This document shows, piece after piece, positions 15,526 to 24,449 of a DNA stretch of 64,000 nt. Origin of the DNA: Fen-183 sp036504335 (GTDB lineage Bacteria > Acidobacteriota > Thermoanaerobaculia > UBA5066); contig DASXVJ010000012.1 of NCBI GenBank assembly GCA_036504335.1, positions 9,067 through 73,066 of the forward strand, read 5' to 3'. The notes under the pieces are model-generated. The model made no database searches, was not told the DNA's origin, and saw only the letters and a program-made list of their open reading frames with translations. A program made the translations under genes and the position numbers. Positions within the stretch are counted from its first letter, which is position 1. Every line of letters begins with the position of its first letter.

Positions 15526-17481
15526 ATGAAACACTCGAGCCCCCCTGGCATCGGTGTAATTCTTTCCGCCCTTTTCTTCGCAATTGCAGTCTCTCCGGCG
15601 GCGCGTGCCCAGAGCGACTTCCGCCAGACCGTGGCGCGCGTCTCGTTCGTGCAGGGCGAGGCGTCCCTGCAGCGCGGTGACGATCCCGGCAGCTGGCAGC
15701 CGCTCGCGGTCAACCTTCCGATGACGATCGGCGACCGGGTGTGGACGGGCGGGTCGGGACGCCTCGAGCTGCAGGCCCCGGGACTTCGGGCGTTCGTGTC
15801 GCCCCGCACGGAGCTGACCGCGCTCAACCTCACGGAAGACGTGCAGCAGTATTCCGTCGCGCAGGGCACTGCGAGCTTCCGCGTCGTCTCGATGGACCCG
15901 GAGGACGAGGTCGAGATCGACACGCCGAACGCGGCCATCTCGGTCGAGCGTCCGGGCCTCTACCGCGTCTACGTCGACGCGAACGGCAATACGCGCTTCG
16001 CCGTCCGGCTCGGTGAAGCCCGGGTGTCGGCGGCCGGTGGCGAGGTCGCGCTCCGCACCGGGGACGAGATGATCGTCACGGGGATCGACAACCCGGAATA
16101 CGACGTCGTCGCGATCGGGTACGCCGACTCATGGGACCGCTGGGTGAGCTCGCGCGAGCTGCGCAGGCACGAAATCGTTTCGTACGACTACACGAGCCAC
16201 GACGTCCTCGGCGCCGAGGACCTCGACGCCTGGGGCGACTGGCAGGTCGTGCCGCAGTACGGCCGCGTCTGGCGGCCCCGCTCCGTCGCGGCCGGCTGGG
16301 CGCCGTACCGCGACGGACACTGGATCTGGCAGGACCCGTGGGGCTGGACGTGGGTCTCGGCCGAGCCCTGGGGCTGGGCGCCGTATCACTACGGCCGGTG
16401 GGCCGTCGTCTCCTCGCGCTGGTGCTGGGTGCCCGTGGCCCCGAACGTGCGCCACGTGGCCTACGCGCCGGCCCTCGTCGCGTTCGTGGGCGGCGGACCG
16501 GGCTGGTCGCTGACCGTGAGCGTCGGCGGAGGCGGTGGAGGGTACGTGGGCTGGTTCCCGCTCGCGCCGCGCGATCCGTTCCTCCCGTGGTGGGGCCGCC
16601 AGGCGAGCAGCCCGGCTTACGCCCGCGACGTCTCGTACACGAACCGCGCGTACGCGACCGTCATGGAGCGCTCCGCCTTCGTGAGCTCGCGCCCCGCCCA
16701 GATGTCCCAGGTGCGGGATGCCGCCATCGTACGGCAGCTCGAGAGCGCGCCCGTCGTGCGGGGGCCGCTGCCGGTCCTCCCGACGCGCGAATCGCTCCGT
16801 TCGACGGCGGTTGCGGCGCCGCGCCCGCCCGATGCGGTGCTCGCGCGTCCCGTCGCCGTCCGCCTCGCGCCGCCGGCAGCCCCACCCGCGTTCGACAGGA
16901 AGGTCGAGGCCATCCGCGAGGGCCGCGGGGCCCCGTTGACTCCCGAGTCCTCGTCCCGGCTCGGCGCGCAGCCCGGGGCGACCGCGCGGCCGGCGGCCGT
17001 GGTGCGTCCCGTCGTGCTGCCCGACCGGCAGGTGCAGCTCGCACCCCGCCGGGACGCCGAGGGCGCGCCGCCCCCGGATCCGATCCGTGCGCGCTCGCGC
17101 GACCTCGCGATGCCCGAGGCCAGACCGCAGACAAGGCCCGTGGAACGGGCGCCCGTCCACAGCGAAGTCGAGAGGCCTGCGCCTCAGGCCCGGCAGGCTG
17201 GGCCGCCTGTGGCCGCGCCACTTCCTCAGGCCGCTCAGCCCGCGCCGGAACCGCGGCCCCAGGCTCAGCCTTTCAGCCGCGCGCCGCGCCGCGTCGTGGA
17301 GCCCGGGCCCGACCCGATCGCGCACGAGGCGCCGGCCGTGCGGCCGGAGCCGAGGCCCGAGGCGAGGCAGGAGCGGTACGTCGCTCCGACTCGCGGGAAC
17401 GAACCTTCGAAGAACGAACAGAAACAGGAACAGAAGAACGAGCAGAAGCAGGAGAGGGACAAGAAGGATAAGAAGGACTAG
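15526..17481 (+). CDS. Secreted FecR-domain protein with WG/YXW-rich repeats (DUF6600-like)
   Basis: A 651-residue exported protein. The signal peptide (about 1-28) ends at ARAQ. A FecR-like domain (about 30-190) covers VSFVQGEASLQRGD, TIGDRVWTGGSGRLEL and TPNAAISVERPGLYRV. A Trp/Tyr-rich region (about 240-330) has WRPRSVAAGWAPYRDGHW-type repeats, as in DUF6600 and YXWGXW proteins. The last 280 residues are Pro/Arg-rich and disordered, ending in a charged KNEQKQEQ tail. This suits an outer-envelope protein with a flexible cell-wall-binding tail; the function is unknown. The start is ATG at 15526, with GGAGG 6 nt upstream. The 3' end overlaps the convergent DUF488 gene by 4 bp. Confidence 0.85.
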   Translation: MKHSSPPGIGVILSALFFAIAVSPAARAQSDFRQTVARVSFVQGEASLQRGDDPGSWQPLAVNLPMTIGDRVWTGGSGRLELQAPGLRAFVSPRTELTALNLTEDVQQYSVAQGTASFRVVSMDPEDEVEIDTPNAAISVERPGLYRVYVDANGNTRFAVRLGEARVSAAGGEVALRTGDEMIVTGIDNPEYDVVAIGYADSWDRWVSSRELRRHEIVSYDYTSHDVLGAEDLDAWGDWQVVPQYGRVWRPRSVAAGWAPYRDGHWIWQDPWGWTWVSAEPWGWAPYHYGRWAVVSSRWCWVPVAPNVRHVAYAPALVAFVGGGPGWSLTVSVGGGGGGYVGWFPLAPRDPFLPWWGRQASSPAYARDVSYTNRAYATVMERSAFVSSRPAQMSQVRDAAIVRQLESAPVVRGPLPVLPTRESLRSTAVAAPRPPDAVLARPVAVRLAPPAAPPAFDRKVEAIREGRGAPLTPESSSRLGAQPGATARPAAVVRPVVLPDRQVQLAPRRDAEGAPPPDPIRARSRDLAMPEARPQTRPVERAPVHSEVERPAPQARQAGPPVAAPLPQAAQPAPEPRPQAQPFSRAPRRVVEPGPDPIAHEAPAVRPEPRPEARQERYVAPTRGNEPSKNEQKQEQKNEQKQERDKKDKKD

Positions 17482-17876
17482 CGGCCGACCGCGACTTCGG
17501 CGCCCCGCGCCTCCAGCAGCTCTCGAAGGATCGACCGGTGGCAGCGGCTCTCGTCGGCGCAGTAGCAACCGACCGAGAAGCTCGTATCGTGCGAGAGGGC
17601 GGCGAGGAGGTCGAGGACGCGGCTCGCCTCGGGCTGCTTCATCTCGGCACGGTAGCGCCGCGCGAACGCCCTCCAGCGCGCCGCGTCGTCCTGCGCGGCC
17701 TGGCCCGCCTTCAGGAGCTCCTCGCTCGGCGCGAGGTTCGGCAGCCAGACGTCGTAGAAGCCCCGCTTCGCAAATTCCGCCTTCGGGACGCCGCGAGGAG
17801 GCCGGCGAACGGTTCCGATCCGCAGGCCCTCGCCGGGGCTGCGCGGGCTTCCGAGACGGACGATCCGGATCGGCAT
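17478..17876 (-). CDS. DUF488-family protein (YeaO-like)
   Basis: A 132-residue protein with the DUF488 pattern: an N-terminal RIGTVRRPPRGV, the mid-protein YDVWLPNLAPS, the basic FARRYRAEM, and the C-terminal VGCYCADESRCHRSIL in which Cys and His residues cluster. The biochemical role of the family is not established. It is convergent with the FecR-domain gene (TAG stops overlap by 4 bp) and lies downstream of the DUF1501 group on the same strand. Confidence 0.85.
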   Translation of the reverse strand: MPIRIVRLGSPRSPGEGLRIGTVRRPPRGVPKAEFAKRGFYDVWLPNLAPSEELLKAGQAAQDDAARWRAFARRYRAEMKQPEASRVLDLLAALSHDTSFSVGCYCADESRCHRSILRELLEARGAEVAVGR

Positions 17877-17891
17877 GGCGTCGCCGCCGGG

Positions 17892-18038
17892 TCAGCCCTT
17901 CTTGAGGGCTGCGGCCGTCCAGATCGCCCCGGCGAGGTCGACGACGCCGAAGAGCGCGAGCGCGGGCCTCGCGAAACCGACCAGGACGAACGTGCCGAAA
18001 CAGACGAAGACGAACGTGCTCGAGGCGGCCTTGCTCAG
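17892..18038 (-). CDS. Possible small membrane protein (48 aa, CTG start)
   Basis: The 171 bp between DUF1501 and DUF488 hold a minus-strand frame giving one hydrophobic stretch (TFVFVCFGTFVLVGFA) and ending LKKG. Only a CTG start at 18038 is available, but a GAGGAGA Shine-Dalgarno lies just upstream, overlapping the DUF1501 stop. It could be a real translationally coupled peptide or chance. Confidence 0.35.
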   Translation of the reverse strand: MSKAASSTFVFVCFGTFVLVGFARPALALFGVVDLAGAIWTAAALKKG

Positions 18039-18047
18039 ATCATCTCC

Positions 18048-19460
18048 TCAGAACACCTCGTTGACCGGCTTGTAGACGCCGTCCTTGGCGAACGGCACGT
18101 ACTCGTAGCCGCGGCCGATCGGGTCGTCGTGGCGGACGGTCGTGTAGTCGATCCCCAGCGCGGAGTAGATCGTGCAGGTCAGGTCTTCGATCCGGATGTC
18201 GCGATTCGCGCTCCAGCCGAAGTCGACGACCTTGCTCGCGGTCGCGTCCGTGACGCCGATCGCGCGCCCGCCGGTGACGCCGCCGCCCGCCAGCGCGACG
18301 CCCGTCCTCAGGAAGTGGTCGCGGCCGCCCTGCCCGTTCGGCGCGCCCACCGTCCGCCCGAATTCCCCGAGCATCACGACGAGAGTCTCGTCGAGGAGCG
18401 TCTTGTCCGGCGCCGCGCCCGGCGCCCCTTCGAGGTCGGCGAGGAGCGATCCGATCGCGGGGTCGAAGAACTTCATCTGCGAGAAGAGGCCCGCGTTCGC
18501 CGCGTAGATGTTGCTGTGGTTGTCCCAGCCGCCGACCGTGAGCTGGATGTATCGGGCCCCCTGGTTCGCGGCGAGGAGCTGCTTGGCGACGAGGGCGGCG
18601 CCGCCGAACGACGTCGAGCCGTAGCGCGCGTAGTCCGCGGCCGTCCAGCTGAAGAGTCCGTTCACGGTCGGCGAGTCCACGAGCGCCTTGGCTTGCCCGT
18701 AGAAGTCGGTCATGTCGGCCGGGGCGTCGCCGAGCGGGGCGCCCGCGCGGTCCGTGTCGAGCGTCTGGAGAAGGCCGTAGCGCTCGGCGAAAGCCGCGGC
18801 GCCGCCGTAGGCGTTCGGCTTCACGGAGGCCAGTCCGGTCGCCGAAAGGCCGGTCGCGACGAGCGGCGCGTAGCGCGCGGGCAGGTAACCCGAGCCCTTG
18901 GACGGCGTCGCGTTGAGCGCGATGAACCCCGGGAGGACGTCGCCGGCCCTTCGCTGCGCCGCGAGCTCGAGGGAGACGACCGAGCCGATGTTCGGGGCGA
19001 TGTCGCCGAGAACGCCCGCGGGGTTCCGCGACTGCTGCGCCCAGGTCTGGGCGAGGGAGTGGACGGCCGCCCACGAGAGCACGGAGCGCAGGAGCGTGAT
19101 CCGGCCGAGGTGCTGGGAGATGTTCGGCATGAGGCCCTGCGCGAAGCGGACGTTGCCGCCGAACGTCGTCGGGGCGAACGCGGCGGGAGTCCACGCGCCT
19201 TCCTTGAGGTCCCAGAGGTCGGAGTGGCTGGGGCCGCCCGACATGAAGACGAAGATCAGGTTCCGGGCCGTGCCTTTGAGGGCGGGGGAGGTCGCGGCCT
19301 CGAGGCGGCGCGGCGGCGCGAGGGTGTTCGCGAGGTACGAGCCCGCGATGCCGGTGCCGGCGAGCTCGAAGAACCGGCGGCGCGAGAACGACGGGCCGAA
19401 GACCGGGAAGCTCTTCCCGCCGAGCGTGCAGGCCTCGCAGATTTCCTTCTTGGTGCTCAT
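18048..19460 (-). CDS. DUF1501 (sulfatase-like) secreted protein
   Basis: A 470-residue protein with a twin-arginine signal (FSRRRFFELAGTG, about 25-37). The alkaline-phosphatase/sulfatase-like fold of DUF1501 follows: NLIFVFMSGGPSHSDLWD (metal site), TVGGWDNHSNI, and MLGEFGRTVGAPNGQGGRDHF. In Planctomycetes and Acidobacteriota these genes almost always follow a DUF1549/DUF1553 cytochrome-like gene, as here (13 bp gap). The pair is suspected of acting on sulfated or complex polysaccharides, but no activity is established. Translation probably starts at ATG 19460, after GGAGC. Confidence 0.9.
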   Translation of the reverse strand: MSTKKEICEACTLGGKSFPVFGPSFSRRRFFELAGTGIAGSYLANTLAPPRRLEAATSPALKGTARNLIFVFMSGGPSHSDLWDLKEGAWTPAAFAPTTFGGNVRFAQGLMPNISQHLGRITLLRSVLSWAAVHSLAQTWAQQSRNPAGVLGDIAPNIGSVVSLELAAQRRAGDVLPGFIALNATPSKGSGYLPARYAPLVATGLSATGLASVKPNAYGGAAAFAERYGLLQTLDTDRAGAPLGDAPADMTDFYGQAKALVDSPTVNGLFSWTAADYARYGSTSFGGAALVAKQLLAANQGARYIQLTVGGWDNHSNIYAANAGLFSQMKFFDPAIGSLLADLEGAPGAAPDKTLLDETLVVMLGEFGRTVGAPNGQGGRDHFLRTGVALAGGGVTGGRAIGVTDATASKVVDFGWSANRDIRIEDLTCTIYSALGIDYTTVRHDDPIGRGYEYVPFAKDGVYKPVNEVF

Positions 19461-19473
19461 GATTTGCTCCGCC

Positions 19474-21384
19474 TCAGTAGAACGCGAACTCGAGTTTGTT
19501 GAAGAGCGCCCACTGGAGGTTCTCGGTCTTCGTCGCGAGCAGGGGGGCCGTCGTGCCCGTCTTGAGGTAGCTCACGGCGGAGGTTTTCTCCGCGGCCGTG
19601 GGGTATCGGGACAGCGTGGTCAGGAAGAGCGCGTCCGTGATCTCGTCCGGTTTCTGGGTTGCCTTCAGCGTGCGGGCGACCAGCGTCGCCGCGGTTCCGC
19701 TCCTGATGCGGTTCACGACGGCGTTGTCGTTCATGAGCGTGAGGGCCTGAATCGTGGAGACGTCACCGGAGCGGAGGTTCGTGTCGCGGTTCCCGCGCAG
19801 AAACGCGTTCAGGAACCCGGACGGCCCTCCCCCCTCCGTCGTGTCCGGCAGCAACATCGCGCGCGTGACGGGCGAGGCGGACGTGACCGTCAGCGTGTCG
19901 AGGACGCCGCTCGCCGCGGCCAGCGCATCGAAGAGCGGCTCGGCGGGGATGCGGCGCGTGACGCGCCGCGCGAAGTACCGGGTCCAGTTCTCGTTCCAGG
20001 GCCCGGGCGCGTACCGCGCCGAAAGCTGGTACGCCTCGGAGTTCGCGAGCGTCCGGAGAAGGGACCGGAGGTCGTACCCGCCCGCGACGAACGTGGCCTG
20101 CAGGCGGTTCAGGAGCGCGGGATGGCTCGGCTGGGCCGTCTGGCCCGGCGGAAGGTTGTTCGGGTCCTGGAGAAGGAGATCGAAGTTGTCGGGCGGGTCG
20201 ACGATCCCGATCCCGAACATCTCCTTGAAGACGTAGTTGACCGCGGCGCGCGCGAACTGCGGGTGCGACGTGAGCATGCGCGCGTACTCGGCGCGCAGCG
20301 GCTTGCCGGCCGCCGGCTTCTCGCCGGTGAGGTAGAAGGCCGGGTCGACCTTGTTCGGCTGTCCGGTCGCGGGCTGCCGCGGCGGGCGGTTGCCCGTCGT
20401 CGTGTTCAGGAGGTAGGAGCCCGTCGTGTTGTCGGTCAGGACGTACTTGTTGAGCGTCGTTGCCGCGTCGAGGGTCCGCGTCGACGTGGTCTGGGCGAAG
20501 AACGCGGCGTTCTTCCAGAAGTCCATCCGCGTCTTGAGCTGCACGTAGAGGTTCAGCGAGTGGCCGGCGCCGTTGTGGCAGCCCGAGCAGTTGATCTGCA
20601 TTCCCAGGAACTTCTCGCCCGTCACGGCCGCGAGATTGTCGTAGTTGTCCTGCGTGACCCCCATCGTCGTGAGGTTGCGCACCCAGAAGTTCGGCGCGCC
20701 GTCCGCGAAGCTGTCGCCCGTGGCGCCGACCAGCTCCCGGACCATCTGGTCGTAGGGCTTCCCGGCGGCGATCGAGGCGCGGACCCAGGCGTGGAGCGCG
20801 TTGCGTCCCGGGGCCTGCTCGATTCCGTTCGCGCTCGTCGTACGGACGTTCTCGACGAGGTCGCCGAACCACATCGTCCAGCGGTCGGCGAAGGCGTCGG
20901 ACGCAAGCAGGCTCTCGATCGCGAGGGCGCGCTTGTCGGGGCGCGCGTCGGCGAGGAAGGCCTTCACCTGCGCGGCGTCCGGGATCTGTCCGGTGAGGTC
21001 GAGCATGACGCGACGGAGGAACTCCGCGTCGCCCGCGCGGACGGTCGGGACGACGCCGTCCGCGGCCATCTTTCCGAAGATCTCCTGGTCGACCGGATTG
21101 CGGTACGCCCTCGCGACCGCGTAGGGAGCGCCGGGAGCGGCGGGCGCCTCGTGCGCGAACGAGGTGCGTGCGGAAGGCTCGGCCGCATGCACGTTCGGGA
21201 CGCGGGCGTGCGACGGCACCGGCGCGACGGGGCAGTCCACGTCGGCGGCCGCCTGAGAAGGCGGCTGCGACTCATCCGCAGCGTCCGCGTACAAAAAAAC
21301 GGGCGTCGAAAGCGCGGCGAAGAAACCCAGCGCGGCCGCGCTCCGGTAGAAGTGGATCAGCACCCCGTCGCGGCGTTCGCTCAT
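19474..21384 (-). CDS. DUF1549/DUF1553 protein with a c-type heme motif
   Basis: A 636-residue exported protein. After a hydrophobic leader (about 15-33) there is a DUF1549 region (NPVDQEIFGKM, FLRRVMLDLTGQIP, RWTMWFGDLVENVR). A single CxxCH heme-binding site follows (NCSGCHNG), then a DUF1553 region (AEYARMLTSHPQFARAAVNYVFKEMFG, LLRTLANSEAYQLS). It is the standard partner of DUF1501. The start is ATG at 21384, with GGGAGGAG upstream and TATAAT at 21417-21412 as the promoter -10. Confidence 0.9.
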   Translation of the reverse strand: MSERRDGVLIHFYRSAAALGFFAALSTPVFLYADAADESQPPSQAAADVDCPVAPVPSHARVPNVHAAEPSARTSFAHEAPAAPGAPYAVARAYRNPVDQEIFGKMAADGVVPTVRAGDAEFLRRVMLDLTGQIPDAAQVKAFLADARPDKRALAIESLLASDAFADRWTMWFGDLVENVRTTSANGIEQAPGRNALHAWVRASIAAGKPYDQMVRELVGATGDSFADGAPNFWVRNLTTMGVTQDNYDNLAAVTGEKFLGMQINCSGCHNGAGHSLNLYVQLKTRMDFWKNAAFFAQTTSTRTLDAATTLNKYVLTDNTTGSYLLNTTTGNRPPRQPATGQPNKVDPAFYLTGEKPAAGKPLRAEYARMLTSHPQFARAAVNYVFKEMFGIGIVDPPDNFDLLLQDPNNLPPGQTAQPSHPALLNRLQATFVAGGYDLRSLLRTLANSEAYQLSARYAPGPWNENWTRYFARRVTRRIPAEPLFDALAAASGVLDTLTVTSASPVTRAMLLPDTTEGGGPSGFLNAFLRGNRDTNLRSGDVSTIQALTLMNDNAVVNRIRSGTAATLVARTLKATQKPDEITDALFLTTLSRYPTAAEKTSAVSYLKTGTTAPLLATKTENLQWALFNKLEFAFY

Positions 21385-21411
21385 TGGCCGGCTCCTCCCT
21401 TGAGGACCCGG

Positions 21412-21417
21412 ATTATA
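21412..21417 (-). promoter_or_regulatory. Consensus -10 box of DUF1549-DUF1501 operon
   Basis: On the minus strand TATAAT lies 27 nt before the ATG at 21384, with a Shine-Dalgarno between them. The -35 position shows no good match. Confidence 0.5.
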
Positions 21418-21438
21418 TCTGTAAAGCCGGCGGACTCC

Positions 21439-22494
21439 CTACCGCATCGACTCCATGACCCGCTCGAGGGCCTCGCGGCTCGGCCTGACGACGTCGAGCG
21501 GCAGGTTCACGAGCGACGTGCCCGTGGCGCCGAGGACCTCGGAGAAGCCGGGCTTGGCCGGATTCAAGTACAGGATGCCCGTGAGGATCTCCTGCCTGGC
21601 GTGGCTTTCGTGGATCGACCGGAGCGCCTTCTCCTTGTCGGTCGGGTCGTAGTCCCGGCCGACGCCCCGGAAGCGCAGGACGCTGCCGTCGGGGAAGGGC
21701 ACGTCCTTCGTGTCGCCCGCGGGGATCTCGGCGAGCGTGTCCTCGAAGTACGGGACGAAGCCCACGTCGTGGACGGGCGTCTCGTGCTCCTTGGCGTACT
21801 TGTAGCTCTTCGTCGAGCCCTCGTGGTCGTTGAACGTCACGCAGGGCGAGATGACGTCGATGATGGACGTTCCCTTGTGGGCGATGGCGGCCTCGAGGAT
21901 CGTCTGGAGCTGCTTCATGTCGCCGGAGAACGAGCGCGCGACGAACGTGCCGCCCAGCTCGATCGCGAGCGAGCAGAGGTCGATCGGGACGAACTCGTTC
22001 ACGTCGCCCTTCTTGCGCGTCGCCCCGACGTCGGCCGTGGCGGAGAACTGGCCCTTCGTGAGGCCGTAGACGCCGTTGTCCTCGACGATGTAGACGAGCG
22101 GGAGGTTGCGGCGCACGAGGTGGACGAACTGGCCGATGCCGATGGAGGCCGTATCGCCGTCGCCGGAGACGCCGATGCCGGTGAGCTCGGGGTTGGCGAC
22201 GAGAGCGCCCGTCGCCGCCGCCGGCATGCGGCCGTGGACGCCGTTGAAGCCCCAGGCGCGGTTCAGGAAGTACGCCGGCGTCTTCGACGAGCAGCCGATT
22301 CCGGAGAACTTCGCGACCTGGTACGGCGGGACGCCCATCTCGTAGAAGGCGTTGATGACCTGCTTCGTGATGACGTCGTGCCCGCACCCGAGGCAGAGCG
22401 TGGACTTGCCGCCCTCGTACTCGGCCTTCGGGAGGCCGAGGCGGTTCGTCTTCGGGGCGGCGGGAGTGGAAGGAGCAGGGGGCTGCGCGCTCAT
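21439..22494 (-). CDS. korB: 2-oxoacid:ferredoxin oxidoreductase, beta subunit
   Basis: A 351-residue thiamine-diphosphate subunit. It shows CLGCGHDVI and GIGCSSKTP near the N-terminus, the TPP/Mg motif GVSGDGDTASIGIGQFVH, and the partner motif VEDNGVYGLTKGQ. No N-terminal 4Fe-4S ferredoxin domain is present, as usual for KorB/OorB-type beta subunits. With korA it oxidises 2-oxoglutarate (or another 2-oxoacid) to the acyl-CoA and reduces ferredoxin. It starts 5 bp after korA. Confidence 0.93.
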   Translation of the reverse strand: MSAQPPAPSTPAAPKTNRLGLPKAEYEGGKSTLCLGCGHDVITKQVINAFYEMGVPPYQVAKFSGIGCSSKTPAYFLNRAWGFNGVHGRMPAAATGALVANPELTGIGVSGDGDTASIGIGQFVHLVRRNLPLVYIVEDNGVYGLTKGQFSATADVGATRKKGDVNEFVPIDLCSLAIELGGTFVARSFSGDMKQLQTILEAAIAHKGTSIIDVISPCVTFNDHEGSTKSYKYAKEHETPVHDVGFVPYFEDTLAEIPAGDTKDVPFPDGSVLRFRGVGRDYDPTDKEKALRSIHESHARQEILTGILYLNPAKPGFSEVLGATGTSLVNLPLDVVRPSREALERVMESMR

Positions 22495-22499
22495 CGTGG

Positions 22500-24371
22500 T
22501 CAACCCTTCTTCGCGGACTTCTCGCGGTCCGAGAGGACGGCCTCGACGACGGTCGTCGCGTCGAGGGGGAGGCCGTTGTACTGCCGGATCGGGACGAAGC
22601 GCGCCGCGATCTCGGGGAACTCGTCGCGGAGGATCGTCACGAGCTGGCTGTCGCGGTTCTGCTCGACGACGTAGATGCGCTCGTGGCGCCGGATCCACGC
22701 GGCGGTCTCCGGCCCGATCGGGAGGCCGCGCAGGCGGCAGTAGTCGAGGGGAACGCCGAAGTCGGCGGCCAGCTTGTCGCGTCCCTCGGACACGCCGTAG
22801 TGGGAGGTGCCGTACGCGAGGAGGCCGGCGAATGCGCCGGGGCGGTCCTGGATCTCGGGCTTCGGGACGAGGGTCCGCGCGGTGTCGAACTTGCGCGCGA
22901 GGCGGTCGACGTTGTTCACGTAGTCGGTCGCCTTCTCCGAGTACTGCGCCTTTTCGTTGTGGCCCGAGCCGCGCGTGAAGAACGCGCCGGCCGGGGAGTT
23001 CGTGCCGGGCAGCGTGCGCCAGGGGATCGCGTCGCCGTCCACGTCCCTGTAGCGGCCCCACGTGTCCTTGACCTTCTCGATCGCCGCCGCGTCGAGGACC
23101 TTTCCGCGGTCGAGCGGCGCCGTGGGATAGGGGAAGGCGTCCGACATCCAGTTGTTCATGCCGAGGTCGAGGTCCGTCAGGACGAAGACCGGCGTCTGGA
23201 GCCGCTCGGCGAGGTCGAAAGCCTCGCCGGCCATCGTGAAGCACTCCTCGGGCGAAGCGGGGAAGAGGACGGGGTGCTTGGCGTCGCCGTGCGAGTTGAA
23301 GTAGCAGAGGAGGACGTCGCCCTGCATCGTGCGCGTCGGCAGGCCCGTCGAGGGTCCGACGCGCTGGACGTCGAAGATCACGGCCGGAATCTCGGTGTAG
23401 TAGCCGAGGCCGATGATCTCGGACATGAGCGAGATGCCGGGGCCGGAGGTGGACGTGAACGCGCGGGCGCCCGCCCAGCCGGCGCCAAGGACCATGCCGA
23501 TCGAGGCGATCTCGTCCTCGGCCTGGATGACGGCGACGTTCTTCTTGCCGGTGGCGGCGTCGACGCGAAGCTCGTCGCAGAAGTCGATGAACGACTCGCA
23601 GAGCGAGGAGGACGGCGTGATCGGATACCACGCGCAGACCGTCGCTCCCGCGAACACGCAGCCGAGGGCCGCCGCGGCGTTGCCTTCGACGATCAGCTTG
23701 CCGGCGGTCGCGTTCATCCGCTCGACGCGGTAGGGGATCTTGACGGGGAAGTTCGCGGCCGCGTAGTCGAGGCCGAGCTTCACGGCCGAGACGTTCAGGT
23801 CGACGGCCTTCTTCTTCCCCTTGAGCTGCTTGGCGATGGCGATCTCGGACTCGGCCGGGTCGATCCCCATGAGGTCCGCGACGACGCCCACGTAGATCAT
23901 GTTCACGATGAGCTTGCGGAGCTTCGCGTGCTCGGGGGCCGCCGTGATCTTCACGACGAGCTCGGCGAACGGCACGGGGTAGTACGTGACGTCGTCCCGT
24001 TTCTTCCCGGGATTCTCGAGGCCGAGCTTCTTCTCGTAGACGACGTGGGTTCCCGCCCGCGCCTCGCGCACGTCCTCCTCGGCCGTCTCGGGGTTCATGC
24101 AGACGAGGACGTCGATCTCACGCTTGCGGCCGATGTAGCCGTGCTTGCTCGCTCGGATCGTGAACCACGTCGGAAGGCCCTGGATGTTCGACGGGAAGAG
24201 GTTCTTGCCGGACACCGGGACGCCCATCTGGAAGATGGAGCGCATGAGCACGGAATTCGCCGTCTGCGAGCCGGACCCGTTCGCAGTGGCAACCTGCAGA
24301 GAGAAGTCGTTGACGACGACGCCGGAGGACGAGCCCGTCCCGGCTTGGGCCTCGGTCAGAACGCTGGACAT
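22500..24371 (-). CDS. korA: 2-oxoacid:ferredoxin oxidoreductase, fused gamma-alpha subunit
   Basis: A 623-residue protein. The N-terminal gamma domain (about 25-205) has GSGSQTANSVLMRSIFQMG and TVRASKHG-like IRASKHGYIG. The alpha/pyrimidine domain follows, with GNAAAALGCVFAGATVCAWYPITPSSSLCE and the AEDEIASIGMVLGAGWAGARA segment. This is the KorA/OorA fused arrangement. The start is ATG at 24371, behind GGAGGAG, and TAACAT at 24415-24410 could be its -10. The divergent 78-bp upstream region contains GC palindromes. Together with kgd this gives the cell two routes from 2-oxoglutarate to succinyl-CoA. Confidence 0.93.
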   Translation of the reverse strand: MSSVLTEAQAGTGSSSGVVVNDFSLQVATANGSGSQTANSVLMRSIFQMGVPVSGKNLFPSNIQGLPTWFTIRASKHGYIGRKREIDVLVCMNPETAEEDVREARAGTHVVYEKKLGLENPGKKRDDVTYYPVPFAELVVKITAAPEHAKLRKLIVNMIYVGVVADLMGIDPAESEIAIAKQLKGKKKAVDLNVSAVKLGLDYAAANFPVKIPYRVERMNATAGKLIVEGNAAAALGCVFAGATVCAWYPITPSSSLCESFIDFCDELRVDAATGKKNVAVIQAEDEIASIGMVLGAGWAGARAFTSTSGPGISLMSEIIGLGYYTEIPAVIFDVQRVGPSTGLPTRTMQGDVLLCYFNSHGDAKHPVLFPASPEECFTMAGEAFDLAERLQTPVFVLTDLDLGMNNWMSDAFPYPTAPLDRGKVLDAAAIEKVKDTWGRYRDVDGDAIPWRTLPGTNSPAGAFFTRGSGHNEKAQYSEKATDYVNNVDRLARKFDTARTLVPKPEIQDRPGAFAGLLAYGTSHYGVSEGRDKLAADFGVPLDYCRLRGLPIGPETAAWIRRHERIYVVEQNRDSQLVTILRDEFPEIAARFVPIRQYNGLPLDATTVVEAVLSDREKSAKKG

Positions 24372-24392
24372 GAACCAATCTCCTCCCGCGGA

Positions 24393-24420
24393 CCGGCCGC
24401 GGCCGGGGGATGTTACCCCC
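24393..24420. promoter_or_regulatory. GC palindromes between korA and the divergent metal-receptor gene
   Basis: CCGGCCGCGGCCGG (24393-24406) is a perfect 14-bp palindrome. It abuts an inverted repeat GGGGG-ATGTTA-CCCCC (24405-24420). It may be regulatory or simply GC-rich filler; no regulator is identified. Confidence 0.3.
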
Positions 24421-24449
24421 CGCGGCCGGGCGTGGAAGAATCTGGAATC

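Noticed and set aside
21439..23631. 730-codon korB with a long N-terminal extension
   Set aside because: The extension is an off-frame reading of korA; the conserved KorB sequence begins soon after the ATG at 22494.
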